In this document: one piece after another, positions 34,859-47,103 of the stretch
How the letters are laid out: the number at the start of each line of letters is the position of its first letter
How positions within the stretch are numbered: position 1 is the stretch's first letter
Origin: Plicaturopsis crispa FD-325 SS-3
Taxonomy: Eukaryota > Basidiomycota > Agaricomycetes > Amylocorticiales > Amylocorticiaceae
Reading direction: 5' to 3'
NCBI GenBank assembly: GCA_000827205.1
Contig: KN832558.1
Location: forward strand, 1,783,839 to 1,847,838
DNA: 64,000 nucleotides
Position numbers and translations under genes: made by a program
Notes under the pieces: generated by a model
Seen by the model: the letters and a program-made list of their open reading frames with translations, nothing else
The model's database searches: none
Told to the model about the DNA's origin: nothing

Positions 34859-35164
34859 GACGTCGAATAGTTCACCGTGGTTCTTGTTTATCAGAATCAC
34901 GTCGCCTCATCAATGGTGGTAGTACCCAGGACGTGGACCCCTTCGCTCTCCTGCCTTATACCTTGGCGTGTTTGTTTGTCTTCACTAATAATTGTACTGC
35001 CGCTTGCGTCTATGTTGATGTTGCAGTACTTGTTAATTCTCAATGGGTTGCTTTTGTATAATGTCTAAAAACTCCCAGTGCATTGAACGAAAGTGTCATC
35101 TATACATGAGTCCCAACGAAGATCCTTCCTACAGAGTAGTTACAATTTAAATACGTCTTTACAT

Positions 35165-36436
<1,272 letters not shown>

Positions 36437-36827
36437 GTTGGCTCTGACGTGCAACGGTGGTAGAGAAGAGAAAAGTGCTGCGGGGGCAAACTTTACAAGC
36501 CGACTTAAACGACCGGCGGAATGGTAGGAAATCGTGGTAGAATGTCAAGGGGGAAACGTAGAGACCGACTTGAAATTTATAGCAGTTTTCGGTTATCGCA
36601 TTATTCCGCCGCTGACAAGAAAGATCACACTCGGCACGTGAAGGTTATTTCAATTCCCGACAAACTCCGACAGACTCCGCTCGGCCTATTGCGTCCCTTC
36701 GTCGTCGTCTTCGAACGGCTCCAGAACGGCTCTGCAGTCAACGTCCACCCTTTACCTGTCGTCCTCCCCGTCGTGCTCCATATCGCCCTCATTCCAGTCG
36801 TTTATACCAGTATCGATATAATCAGTC
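36437..36827. promoter_or_regulatory. Short divergent intergenic region (TRR1/VMA3)
   Basis: 391 bases between two divergent starts, so probably a shared promoter. A G/C-rich cluster around 36630-36780 is present, but no clear TATA box. Confidence 0.4.
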
Positions 36828-37775
36828 ATGTCTGATCTCTGCCCTATCTACGCGCCGTTCTTTGGAGCAATGGTGCGTTGTTCGCTGTTTTCGCGTTGCG
36901 CGCAAATTGATATTGACTATGATGCTATCTCTAGGGCTGCACGAGCGCCATCGTCTTCACTTGTGAGTTTTCGCCTCTTTTGCTGTTTGGAAGTGAATAC
37001 GTGAGCTGACGGAGTCCCCCAGGCATAGGAGCGAGGTATGTGCTGTCGCGTCCGCAGTAGTATATGTCTATAATGCTGTGCCCTCTCCAGTTATGGTACC
37101 GCAAAATCTGGCGTTGGCATTTCTGCAATGTCGGTGCTGCGACCGGACCTCATGATGAAGTGTGTTGTCCCCGTTATTATGGCGGGTATCATTGCTGTAG
37201 GTCCCTTTGCATACATAGCGGCCGTGCTGCGTGTGTTGATGTCTTCTGCGCGTAGATCTACGGTCTCGTCGTTGCCGTCCTAATCTCTGGAAACCGTATG
37301 TTCTGCTTATTCGGCAGACATAACTATCTGTACTCAACTTGCCATCACCAGTCGCTGTCCACATGACACTTTACCAAGCTTTCCTCGAACTCGGTGCTGG
37401 TCTCGCTGTCGGTCTTGCTGGTCTCGCAGCTGGGTTTGCCATCGGCATTGTCGGTGACGCAGGTGTACGCGGCACAGCTCAGCAGCCCCGGCTGTTCGTC
37501 GGCATGGTATGTCTATTCGTCAGTTTCTCCATACGTGTCACTCACCGCCCTCCTTAGATTTTGATTCTCATCTTCGCCGAGGTTCTTGGTCTTTACGGTC
37601 AGCTACTTAATCAATGGAACATGCAATTATTCACTGATATTCGGTTGGTAGGCTTGATTGTGGCGCTCATCATGCACACTCAAGGTGGACTTTCTGGCGA
37701 AAACCCCGTACGTTGTTTGGGTCATGTTATTTCTGAACCTTTGCTTATACTAGTTTCCTACAGTGCGGCATCTAA
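36828..37775 (+). CDS. VMA3: V-type ATPase proteolipid subunit c
   Basis: Membrane rotor subunit of the vacuolar proton pump. From ATG 36828 the peptide reads [20 protein letters not shown], then [80 protein letters not shown] and [19 protein letters not shown]. Four membrane helices result, and the proton-carrying Glu lies in [10 protein letters not shown]. The gene has eight or so short exons, including a 13-nt exon (37023-37035) encoding part of CIGAS. The last intron, donor GTACGT near 37708, gives the short end ENPCGI and TAA 37773-37775. Subunit c (Vma3) rather than c' (Vma11) is chosen on overall fit and is not certain. Confidence 0.92.
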
Positions 37776-38270
37776 AGATCCTCATTCTCGCGTCACCATG
37801 TAAGAGGAAAATGACGCGCCGTAGCGTCTTGTCACTATGCCGTGCAGTCGTCGTTCAAACTAGTTACCATGGCCTTCATGCTATCTCCCAATAATACATC
37901 CTGGATGCACGAGAGGACTTTGCTGCTTTTTATTCTCTCTTCGCACGTCTTGAGGTGAAGCCTGCTCTGAACCGAATCGCAATATTTTCGCGTACAGAGG
38001 CGTACAGCCGCCTGCTGAATGGTTTGCTCCGTGAAAAGACCGTCGGACGTGGGCGCCGGAGTCCCGGATGCACCCCATAAGAGCTCGATTTGGAAGTCAT
38101 ACGCCCCTGTCTAATTTGAAGCAGCCGACGTGGTGTACCGTGTCGCTCGACGCTGTGGACTCTTACCGTCACTTGCACTCAGCTGGACTACTTTTCTATC
38201 TTACCAGCTGGACCTGTTCACGAATTGCTGCACACGCTGGGCCACGTCGGACGGTCAAGGCGTTTAGGTC
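37776..38270. other. Intergenic between VMA3 and the SUN-like gene
   Basis: 495 bases with 3' flank and upstream region. No coding signal beyond short chance frames. Confidence 0.45.
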
Positions 38271-41200
38271 ATGGTCCCACTCTCAGTGCTCCCCAGGAGC
38301 CTACTGGCGCTGCTGCTGGCCTCGCCGGTCTTGTCAGCGCCGTCGACACCGAACGACCCTTTCCACGCCATTGCGATCCAGGTGCAGAAAGCGCCAGATC
38401 CTCCCATATGCTGCTTGAAGCCATTACCTCCGCTCGAGCCCGTCGAGGACGAAGATGTGCTGCTCTCTTTCGAAGAATGGAAAGCGAAGCAGTTCGCTCA
38501 GGCCAAGGTGCATACGAAGGAGACGCCGAAGGATGCTCCTGCACGCAGTGGTAGTGCTCTTGGGCCTGCCGCGGGAGCTGGGATAGGCCCCGCGGGCGAA
38601 GCGGTCGCTGAAGCTGCACCCGCCGATGCGCCTGGACCTCCTTCACATCCCGACGCTACGGCGGCAAACGAATTCGCGATATCCGGCACGCCCAATGAAT
38701 TCGTCTCGCCCCATTTCCGTGTTCCGCTGACAGACCGCTTCAACTACGCGTCGCTGGACTGTTCCGCCCGGGTACACACTGCGCACCGTGGTGCCAAGTC
38801 GCCCTCAGCAATATTATCGTCTAAGCGCGATCGCTACATGCTCAGCCCATGCGGGCATTCCAACCAACATGTTATCGTTGAGCTGTGCGAAGACATCCGC
38901 ATCGACACCGTACAACTCGCGAACTTCGAGTTCTTCAGTGGGGTCTTCAAAGACTTCACGGTCAGCGTCGCGAAGACGTACACTACAGACGCAGATGGAT
39001 GGACCAATGCGGGAACATATCGGGCGAAGAATGTTCGCGGTGTCCAGGTGCGTGTGCTGACCCACATTCATGTCGGGAGGCTTCCTGACCATCCCACTTT
39101 CGACTAGTCTTTTCACCCCCCGACGACACTGCGTGATTTCTACCGCTACATTCGAATCGATTTTCATTCCCATTACTCAAACGAGTACTACTGCCCTGTC
39201 TCACTACTTCGCGTATACGGTCTGACGCACCTTGAGCATTGGAAATGGGATTTGTGGGAAGCCGAGAGTAGGACTAAACGCGAGGACGAGGCTGCACACT
39301 ATGCATCTCCAGTAGAGACCATGGCGGAAGTGCAGAAACCTGCATATATTCCCGGGTCTTCTGTCGTAGACCCTGGTGTGCAGGACTCGCACGGCCATAC
39401 ACACGTATCTGCGACGACTGGTGGACAGATCGCCCCACCGGATACTGTGTCTGACTCTGTAGTTTCCCCACCCGAACGGCACCACGATTCGTCACCATCT
39501 ACTGGCTCTGTCTCCGATGCATCATCGACCACTGTGGCCGTCGATACGAAATTCGCTGCCGAGGACGCCGACATGCCACCTTCTACAGATGTACGCACTC
39601 CCTCGAATGAGCACTCTAGCTCAGAGTCAAGTACAGATCACGCAGTGCAACGAACTGCAATCGATGTACCTCAAGAAACCGCGCATAGCATTGATTCATC
39701 CCCCAAAAAATTGGTTGTCGAACCTAGCATCGAATCTCTGTCAGGTACAGAGTTGCTCAATGCAAAGACTGTACTCTCACCAGTTATAACACACGGCACG
39801 GTCACATCATCTGTTGCACACACCGCGGACATCTCGCAGACCTCTAAACTATCGTTTACGGAATCCGGTACCGTCTTGAATATATCTTCCACGAACGGCT
39901 CGTCTGGCACTATCCGCTCATCCTTGTCAACACATATTACGGCTTCCCCTCCTACCGCAATTGTATCGTCGTCGAGCGCATCCGCTGCCTCCGCGTCAGC
40001 CATTCAAATGCCAATAGTCCCACCACCTACTTCGGGCGGCGAGTCGATTTACCGCACGATTATGAACCGCCTCACTGCCCTGGAAGCTAACCACACACTG
40101 TACTCACGATACATGGAAGAACAGACCGCTAGGACAAGGGACGTGCTGAGGAAACTTGGCGAAGATATAGGTCGATTAGAAGGAATAGTAAGACTTCATA
40201 CCTGTCAGGTATTATCACGAAACTAATGCCATGTCTAGGGAAAGGCCCAATCACAACTGTTCCAACGAACAGTCCACGAGTGGGAAAGACAGACTCGTAG
40301 ATGGGAAATGGAACAAGGAGAGCTCCTTTCTCGTGTAAACTATCTGGCCGACGAGGTGATCCCCTTGTACGCAATGGCTGCTGGACATTATACTCACTGA
40401 CACATACAGGTTGTTCTCGAGAAACGCCTTGGGATCGCACAGCTGTGTCTGCTCCTCGCAGTCCTCGTATTCATGGGCTTGACCCGTGGGTCGAGGGGCG
40501 AGTCTCTGACTGCGCATAGCCATATGCCTAGATTAAACTCGTTGTCTATGAGAGAATGGGGGAAGCGGAATCTGAGCTTTAGCGGGGACTGGGTAAGTCA
40601 CCTTCGCAGTCGCAGCCCAGCTTCGCGCGGTCCAGAGCGTGAACCCACGATATCAGGTGCGCTAGAAGTCTCTACCTTCATCGAGGTTCATCGTACTGAA
40701 TATGTGTATGATAGACCTTACCGTCGAATTCCCTTCCAAGGAGCAACCGTCGCCTGAGGGCGAACGGTTACATCCAAACGACCGCCGCGATGACCGACAT
40801 CCTATGATGCTTTCTCCTGTCCGATCTCGCACCCCTACTTCGGTCCGCACCCCTGCCAGCCGGCATCTCACCGCGCACCACCACCGCCCAGTCACACCAG
40901 GCTCTCGTCCGCAAATTGCACGCTCGAATAGCAATGGCTCGCCATTCAATCACAGCGGTGTTGTCGGACCTGTGCCACGCAGTGCCAAACGGTGGGCGAG
41001 AAGTGCACACTTGCATGAGGTGAGGAATCACGCTGGAGCTGGCTCGGGTAACACGGAGAAGGGGCGCAGGGAAGGGTGGCTACACGATCGGGAATCTCGC
41101 ACCGGTAGGGAGAACGAGTCCCCCGTACGCAGCAGCACACCCTCGCGGTCCAGAAACCCTGCGGCGGCGGAAGAGCGGTTTATCGATATATCTTCGTCGC

Positions 41201-41394
41201 CGCCTGCCACCCACGACGCGCAGGGCACGTCCCATGCTCCTCGACATCCCCTTTATCCACTGCGTTTAGGACGACGGCCGTCCGATGCGACGGAGGATAG
41301 TGCCTGGGTTGACACCGACGTAGATGGCTCAGAACTCGAGATGAGCGTTGGCTCGATATCTCCCGTGAAGGAGGTGGGTAGGATGGATTTTTAG
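38271..41394 (+). CDS. SLP1/SUCO-like SUN-domain protein of the ER
   Basis: ATG 38271 gives a signal peptide (SLLALLLASPVLSAP) and an acidic segment with LLSFEEWKAKQFAQ, a block typical of Slp1-type proteins. Then the SUN-like domain: DRFNYASLDCSARVHTAHRG, ILSSKRDRYMLSPC, HVIVELCEDIRIDTVQLANF, EFFSGVFKDFTVSVAKTY and FYRYIRIDFHSHYSNEYYCP. A long Ser/Thr-rich stretch follows, then a coiled coil (RTRDVLRKLGEDIGRLEGI onwards) and one C-terminal membrane helix (AQLCLLLAVLVFMGLT). The end is a basic Ser/Arg/Pro-rich tail to TAG 41394. In yeast Slp1 acts with Emp65 in the ER membrane to protect soluble proteins from degradation. The gene has about five introns and is intact. Confidence 0.87.
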
Positions 41395-41856
41395 CTTTGC
41401 TTAGCAAAGGGCTACGCCAGAGGGTCATCCTCCTCCAGATCTTACACTCGGACCAAAATGTTTTCCGTTCGTCGCATCTTCCTAGCAGTACCTGTATAAT
41501 TATCACGCCCGACGCATATTAATGCTCACTTCATGACCAGTTTCTCAAGTTTCATGCAACACAGTTTGATCAAGCAATATCGATTATAAGACAGCACGCA
41601 GTACAAGCCTGTCGCGCAAATGAGATTATATGAATTGTTCACTAGAAATGAAGGAGCGACATGCATTGTGGATGAATGGACCGGTGACCGGTGACCGGGA
41701 TGAGATGAGATGATAGTGGTAATAAGGCATGAACGATACGCAAGAATGTCCCAGTCCTTTATGCAAGCCAGATAAGTAGTCAAGAGAAGTAAGTCATGCC
41801 CAAGTTTGCCTTGCTCAGATAAAAGCACGAAGACCCTTCAAGAAAGGGATCCTAAT

Positions 41857-43251
41857 TACACGCTGTTGACCGGTAGTTCGATCGGGCAAGGTGAGTTGTT
41901 GATTTGAGTCGTCGCACTGCGCGAGCCAATAAGACCGGCGATGTCAAAGAAGATGTCGAGACGGAAGTCGACACCTATCGATAAAAAGAGCTTCAGTTCA
42001 GTTCAGATAACCGGTGGTGAATGTAGAACACGTACCGGGCCGTGTACCATTAGCATTCAAGTTCTTGTTCCGACATGCGTTGTACCAGTTTGTCCCTGTG
42101 AACAGATCAGACTGAGCCGTCCAATCCTGCAGCAACTTGCACAACACCCACATGTAATGTCGGTCTGATTGGTGGCGATGTACGTGAAGTTCAGCGGTAT
42201 CTGTAACTTCGGGAAGGATTTGGCGGGGACTGTTTTGCTGCCCATATTTCCCGTGGCGACCTGCATGCTTGTATCCAGATCATAAACTTTCGCGCTTATG
42301 TGGTTGAACTTGAGCGGGAGGTAATTCGAGTTCGTGTCGAGCTCGAGGTCGGCAAAAGCTGGAAAGCTAAAGTTGACGGGCGCGCGCGAGAATAATGTCG
42401 GGATGCTGCTGTTAAAGTCGCCTGTGGCAGGGAGGAGAGGCGTGTCGTTGTTGAACTCGAATGCAGGCACACGGGGGATCATGAACGCGAGTAAAATCGC
42501 TACACTGATGTCATGCATAATTAGGTGGGTCGGCGATGATTGAGATGGGAACTTACGCTGCGCAGAGCCCAAATATGAAGAACGCTAGTGTGCGTCGTGT
42601 GAACCAGGACCCACACAGACCTCGCTCCCCACGATTCCACGCTTTCCATTTCTCGCGACGTTTCTCGCTCACTTTTTCGCGCTTTCCTGCCTTGGTCATG
42701 TCCCTCATCTCATCAGCTCTCCATTCTGGACCCAGAGCTGGCACAGTGACCATTTCTACAGGCCCAATAGTGCTCGGAGCATCTTCTTTTGGCGTATGCG
42801 GAAGCTGGTGATACCTGTTATACACATCAGTACTCTAGGTTCAAAGCGGCGTGCACAATGCATACCCTGGTCCACTGTTCTGTGTGAACGCGGTGCTGTA
42901 TCTGGGCCCTGCATTATTGAAATCGGCGAACACGTCCCACGAGCCTTCGGTGGGCATGTCCATTTGCTCTTCCTCATCATGACCACCTTTCAGCGGCTCC
43001 TGTCTAGCACCACCAAGAAACGAAGTGCTGTTATAGCCTGCTGAATTCGGGCGACCATTGTGAAGCATATCGACGCTGCCGCGAGAGGCACGGCTGTCAT
43101 AGAACGAGTTATCGTCCCCGGAGCGTCCTGGCGGCGACTGGTGGTCGTAATGACGTCCAGATGACGAAGGAAAGTCATTATTGAGGGCGTCTAGAGAGTT
43201 TTTACGACCACCATAGAATGAAGAGACGGCGGACTTCCTGTCCTGATCCAT
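41857..43251 (-). CDS. Conserved fungal single-pass membrane protein, LEA2/NDR1-like
   Basis: I do not know a named gene. The start ATG at 43251 gives a polar, Ser/Gly/Asn-rich N-terminus (MDQDRKSAVSSFYGGRKNSL), a basic stretch (KREKVSEKRREKWKAWNRGE) and one membrane helix (AFFIFGLCAAIAILLAFMIP, across an intron). A lumenal or extracellular beta-type domain follows, with repeated hydrophobic blocks (FSFPAFADLELDTNSNYLPL, HISAKVYDLDTSMQVATG, LQIPLNFTYIATNQTD). This pattern resembles LEA-2/NDR1-like domains of small fungal membrane proteins. The end is GVDFRLDIFFDIAGL then PCPIELPVNSV, TAA 41857-41859. Several N-glycosylation sequons are present. Function unknown. Confidence 0.75.
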
Positions 43252-43873
43252 GGCGAAGCTTTTGAAGCTTGAAGGAGCCGCGAGAGTATGTAAAGCGAAC
43301 TACGAATCGAGAGTGCGCAGGTTGGCGTGCCCAATTACAATCTGCCTTGCGGTGGGGCAAATCGTCGACGAGAACGGCAGAGTGACCGTAAGGAAAGGTA
43401 AGAAGAGAGAGTACTTACACCGCCAGTCGACGACGGCAAACCGTCCGTTCCCACCGCGGAGTCTTTCGCTTGTTTGCCACGCGCTACCAATCCACTCGGT
43501 AAATACTTCGACTCGGTCACTCAGTTGAGGTCTGAATTCTGCGCGTACTTATTGACAGTAAATCTGTTTGCATGTTCTTGCTGGTTCTGTCATACGGCGC
43601 TACGTGTCCTGGCATGTTGGCTCCGTTATTTTTTGTGCGCGAATCTGTGCGTGTTGCAGTCTGCTCTATATACTCCAACGTTTCGCACATGAATTTACGG
43701 GCGTCTAAGACAGAATCTGCACAGCCATCATATGCAGGTCCTCCAACTTGAGTTCGCAATTTGTGGGCTTGGAGCCATCTCGCTACCATCCGAAAATCCT
43801 TTCACGCCTACAAACTATCTCACCTAGCACCTAGCACCAGGCGTTGACGTGACGGCTCTGAGCCTGGTGCAGG
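43252..43873. other. Divergent intergenic region (LEA2-like gene / LST8)
   Basis: 622 bases between divergent starts. Short frames on both strands look like chance. Probably promoters for both neighbours. Confidence 0.4.
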
Positions 43874-45404
43874 ATGCCAGACCCCGAACCTGAGGACAAA
43901 TCACTGGCAAGCTACGATATGTCCGTAATTCTTGTGACTGGCTCGTACGACCGCAACATTCGTTTCTGGGAGGCTTGGACCGGCATTTGTTCTCGAACCA
44001 TAGAGCGTTCCAGTGAATCTGGTGTACGGTGATCTCATTACTTATATTGGTTCGGCACCGTCCTTATTTACGCTATACCTTGCAGCAAGTTAACCGTCTT
44101 ACGATATCCCCCGAGTAAGATCCACAGCTTCCTCGTCCACATTCTGTGCTCATGCGTATCGTTTATCCAGCAAGCGCTTTCTTGCCGCCGCTGTCTATAA
44201 GAAAGTGCATCTATACGACGTAGCTGGGACGTCGTCCACGCCGGTAAAAAGCATCGGTCCATCTCACCTGCTAAAGCGCTGATTTGTTTCGAATGGCAGA
44301 TCTTCGTTTTTGAAGGCCACAGGTCGAACGTAACAACGCTTTCTTTTATTCGAGCAGGTAAATGGCTTATCACTGGAAGTGAAGATGGTACAATCAAACT
44401 ATGGGACATGAGGTAAGATGTATCTTGCGTGGGATGTGGCCGGTATTTGAACCAGCACACAGAAACGCTTCGTTGTTTCGGTCGTTTGATAACGGTTCCC
44501 CCGGTGCGCATTCCATCCTATATTGCGGTACTAGAGTGTGCTCATCGATCAGATGCAGTAAATGACATCTGTGTCCATCCAAATCAAGTGGAACTCATTT
44601 CCTGCGACGAGGCAGGAGTTATCAAGCAATGGGATCTTTCCAAAGGCCTGTGCACACACGAGCTCGTAGGTTGCCCCCATTGAACGGACGATTTCTTATT
44701 AATCATAACGCATGCAAAGGGGGCGGCTGGCGACCCGCCTGTAAAGTCAATTAGTCTCGCAGCCGACGGATCGTGTCTGATAGCAGGAAATACCAAGGTA
44801 ATGACGTCCGGCTTGGGTAACAGGATTATCTGACACTCTATATGTGATAGGGCAAATGCTATGTTTGGCGAATAAACGACCGCGCTACAGGTTTACCTCG
44901 ATTTCAAGCTATTGCAACGTTCCAAGCTCACCACGGATATATAACGCGGATTTTACTCAGCCCGGACATGAGGTGAGCTATGCAGCGCTTTTACATGGGC
45001 GCGTCGTGAAATGAGATATTTCCAAGGCATCTAGCTACATGTTCCGCCGACAAGACTGCAAAGATATGGATAATCACGGATAACTATGACTTTCGACAGA
45101 GACAGGTCCTCCGAGGACATGAGCGATGGGTATGGGACTGTGCATTTAGTGCAGACTCGGCGTACATCCTTACAGGCATGACTCTACCCTCATTATCCTC
45201 CCGAACGTATACTCATCATGTGCACTATCGGCGTTTAGCATCTTCTGACCGTACTGCACGCCTCTGGGATGTTGTATCGGGTAGAACAGTTTTTGTATAT
45301 CAAGGCCACAGCAAAGGTGCTGTTCTCTCTTTCTCTTAAAGTCGCGTTGATTAAGCGTCTTCACAGCCGCAGTTTGCTGTGCGCTTCACGATGGGGTCAT
45401 CTAG
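43874..45404 (+). CDS. LST8: LST8, WD40 subunit of TOR kinase complexes
   Basis: Seven-bladed WD40 protein, constant partner of the TOR kinase. ATG 43874 leads to SVILVTGSYDRNIRFWEAWT, then QVNRLTISPDKRFLAAAVYK, GHRSNVTTLSFIRAGKWLIT with G-SEDGTIKLWDMR, VNDICVHPNQVELISCDEAG, GVIKQWDLSKGLCTHEL, KCYVWRINDR, HLATCSADKTAKIWI, GHERWVWDCAFSADSAYIL and SSDRTARLWDVVSGRTVF. The short end is AAVCCALHDGVI, TAG 45402-45404. More than ten introns keep frame. One intron (45176-45238) must use a GC donor (GCATGA) to read AYILTASSDRTARLW. The intron after NGSP runs to the acceptor at GATGCAG and restores VNDICVHPN; an earlier AG would keep an unrelated insert. Intact; firm. Confidence 0.92.
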
Positions 45405-45809
45405 CCCCGCTTTGTAAAGACGTGTACGGGACGCTCGCCTGAGGATCCTCTGCGTCTACTCTAAGGTCAGCCTTCTTGCGTACACTTGGAATACGCGTTT
45501 CGGTTGTTGTACGTAGATGATAGATCCTGTTTATAGCAATCAAAGCCTCGTTTATAAGTAACTCAACGACTAAGAACATGAACTCGACCGAACAGAATGC
45601 ATTCTTTCCCAAAGCCACTAATACCACTGCCGTATCTCAGCCCACAGACCCTCGAGCTGCCCGTGTCCATTGTCCATATCCATATCTTCCTAAGTTCGAA
45701 ACAAGCAGATTGTGCCTTTGTCGTGTTTATCAGAACGGATGCACCAGTGGGCATAGATAGAAAAGACTGACCAGGCTCAGGCGAGAGCAACGTCTTCACC
45801 TTCACGCTT
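45405..45809. other. Convergent 3' region between LST8 and the repeat-precursor gene
   Basis: 405 bases holding the two 3' UTRs. Nothing further seen. Confidence 0.5.
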
Positions 45810-47012
45810 CTAGAGCGGGATAGGGAGTCCTGGAATAGTAGGGATGGGGAGGCCCGGAACAGTAGGGAGTCCCGGGACAGAAGGGAGGGGGTTTCCTGGA
45901 ACAGTGGGGATCGGGAGTCCTGGCACAGTCGGTACCGGAAGGCCGGGAAGCCCTGGGAGCTGACGCTTGAGGCCGCCGCCGAGAACGTTAAGCTAGTGCA
46001 GAAGTGAATTTAGCGCATATAGCCCCACACTGCGGCTGTGTCAGCTTACAGAGTCACCGCTCAATACTGAGGGGACAGTATCAGTGTAGGATTCCATGAC
46101 AGCCATGCCAGAACTGTACTCACGATCACCAACATCGACCGGGACAGAAGCTAGCTGCCGCTTGGGTTTGCCGCAAACGTTAGCCTAGTGCAGTAGTGAG
46201 TTCAGCAAATATTGTCGCGCACTTCGGCTGTGTCAGCTTACGGAGACATCGTCAAATACTGAAGGGGCGGTATCAATGTAGGGTTCCATGACAGCCATGT
46301 TAGAACTGCACTCACGTTCAAAAAGAGAGCCCGGGCCGTCGGCACCGAGCTGACGCTTGAGGTCGGGAAGCTCTCTTCCAACGACAAGCTAGTGCAGTTC
46401 AGAACTCAGCGCGTATCGTGACACATCGCGGTTGTCAACTTACGGAACCACCGCTCAATACTGAGAGGGCAATATCAATGTGGGATTCCATGATAGGTCA
46501 AAACTGTACTCACCGTCACCAACAGTGACCGGGACATCAGCGAGCTGACGCTTGAGGCTGCCGAGAACGTTGGCCTAGTGCAGTAGTGAAATCAGCGCAT
46601 ATAGCCCCACACTGCGGCTGTGTCAGCTTACGGAGTTACCGCTCAATGCTGAGAGGGCAACATCAACACGGGGTTCAATGACAGCCATGTCAGAACTGTA
46701 CTCACCGTCACCAACATCGACCGGGATAGAGGCGAGCTGACGCTTAAGGCCGCCGAGAACGTTGGCCTAGTGCAGTAGTGAAATTAGCGCATATAGCCCC
46801 ACACTGCGGCTGTGTCAGCTTACGGAGTTACCGCTCAATGCTGAGGGGACAGCGTCAACGCGGGGTTCAACAACAGCCATGTCAGACCTGTACTCACCAT
46901 CACCAGCAGAGACAGGAACAGAGGCGAGCTGACGTTTGTCAATGGGCGACGCGTCGGTAATCTGGAATACAGCGACGGCGAGAAGAGCGACGAAGAGGCT
47001 GCGTGAAAACAT
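45810..47012 (-). CDS. Secreted tandem-repeat peptide precursor with six Lys-Arg sites (Kex2-processed repeat protein type)
   Basis: Eleven exons give 212 residues. Signal peptide MFSRSLFVALLAVAVFQITD is followed by ASPID and KR (residues 26-27). Five related units follow, each starting QL after KR: QLASVPVSAGDALSGNSANV, QLASIPVDVGDALSGNSANV, QLADVPVTVGDVLSGGS, the divergent QLGADGPGSLFELFDDVS and QLASVPVDVGDLLSGDS. KR recurs at 52-53, 78-79, 107-108, 134-135 and 161-162. The last KR opens a 50-residue Pro/Leu/Gly tail (LPGLPGLPVPTVPGLPIPTV onward). Exons: 46898-47012, 46824-46840, 46706-46766, 46632-46648, 46514-46574, 46444-46460, 46316-46388, 46242-46258, 46124-46184, 46050-46066, 45810-45992. 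They total 639 nt, in frame. This layout is that of Kex2-processed repeat proteins and fungal RiPP or pheromone precursors. No peptide-modifying enzyme was recognised nearby. Release and role of the peptides are inference; I know no homologue. Confidence 0.82.
45993..46897 (-). repeat. Tandem exon-intron modules (~192-bp period) of the repeat-precursor gene
   Basis: Each module consists of an intron (mostly exactly 57 nt, GTGAGTACAG...CAG), a 17-nt exon, a second intron (mostly 57 nt, GTAAGCTGACACAGCC...CTAG) and a 61-nt exon. The first two full modules are 192 bp apart. Intron sequence is as well conserved as exon sequence between modules, which points to recent tandem duplication or gene conversion. 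The third and fourth modules are more diverged (introns of 53-55 nt, one 73-nt exon). Confidence 0.85.
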
Positions 47013-47096
47013 GTTGAGGGTGCTGAAGTTCGGAAGGGGCCGTTGAAACTGGGAGACGCTTTCTGAATGATCGTTGGAGGCACAAGCCGTCGATGG

Positions 47097-47103
47097 TTTT
47101 ATA
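47097..47103 (-). promoter_or_regulatory. Probable TATA box of the repeat-precursor gene
   Basis: TATAAAA on the minus strand, 85-91 bases upstream of the ATG at 47012. The strong match suggests a regulated, highly expressed gene. Confidence 0.55.

Noticed and set aside
38269-38646. 125-codon minus-strand frame in the SUN-like gene
   Set aside because: Shadow of the Ala/Pro-rich coding exon on the plus strand.
44429-44683. LST8 exon read without the intron before VNDICVHPN
   Set aside because: Splicing at the acceptor GATGCAG gives the conserved SPVNDICVHPN join; the unspliced version inserts unrelated residues.
46841-46897. Reading through GTGAGTACAG in the repeat-precursor gene (45-residue repeat model)
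   Set aside because: The same read-through in the third module hits a stop, while treating it as a 57-nt intron with a 17-nt exon keeps every module in frame.
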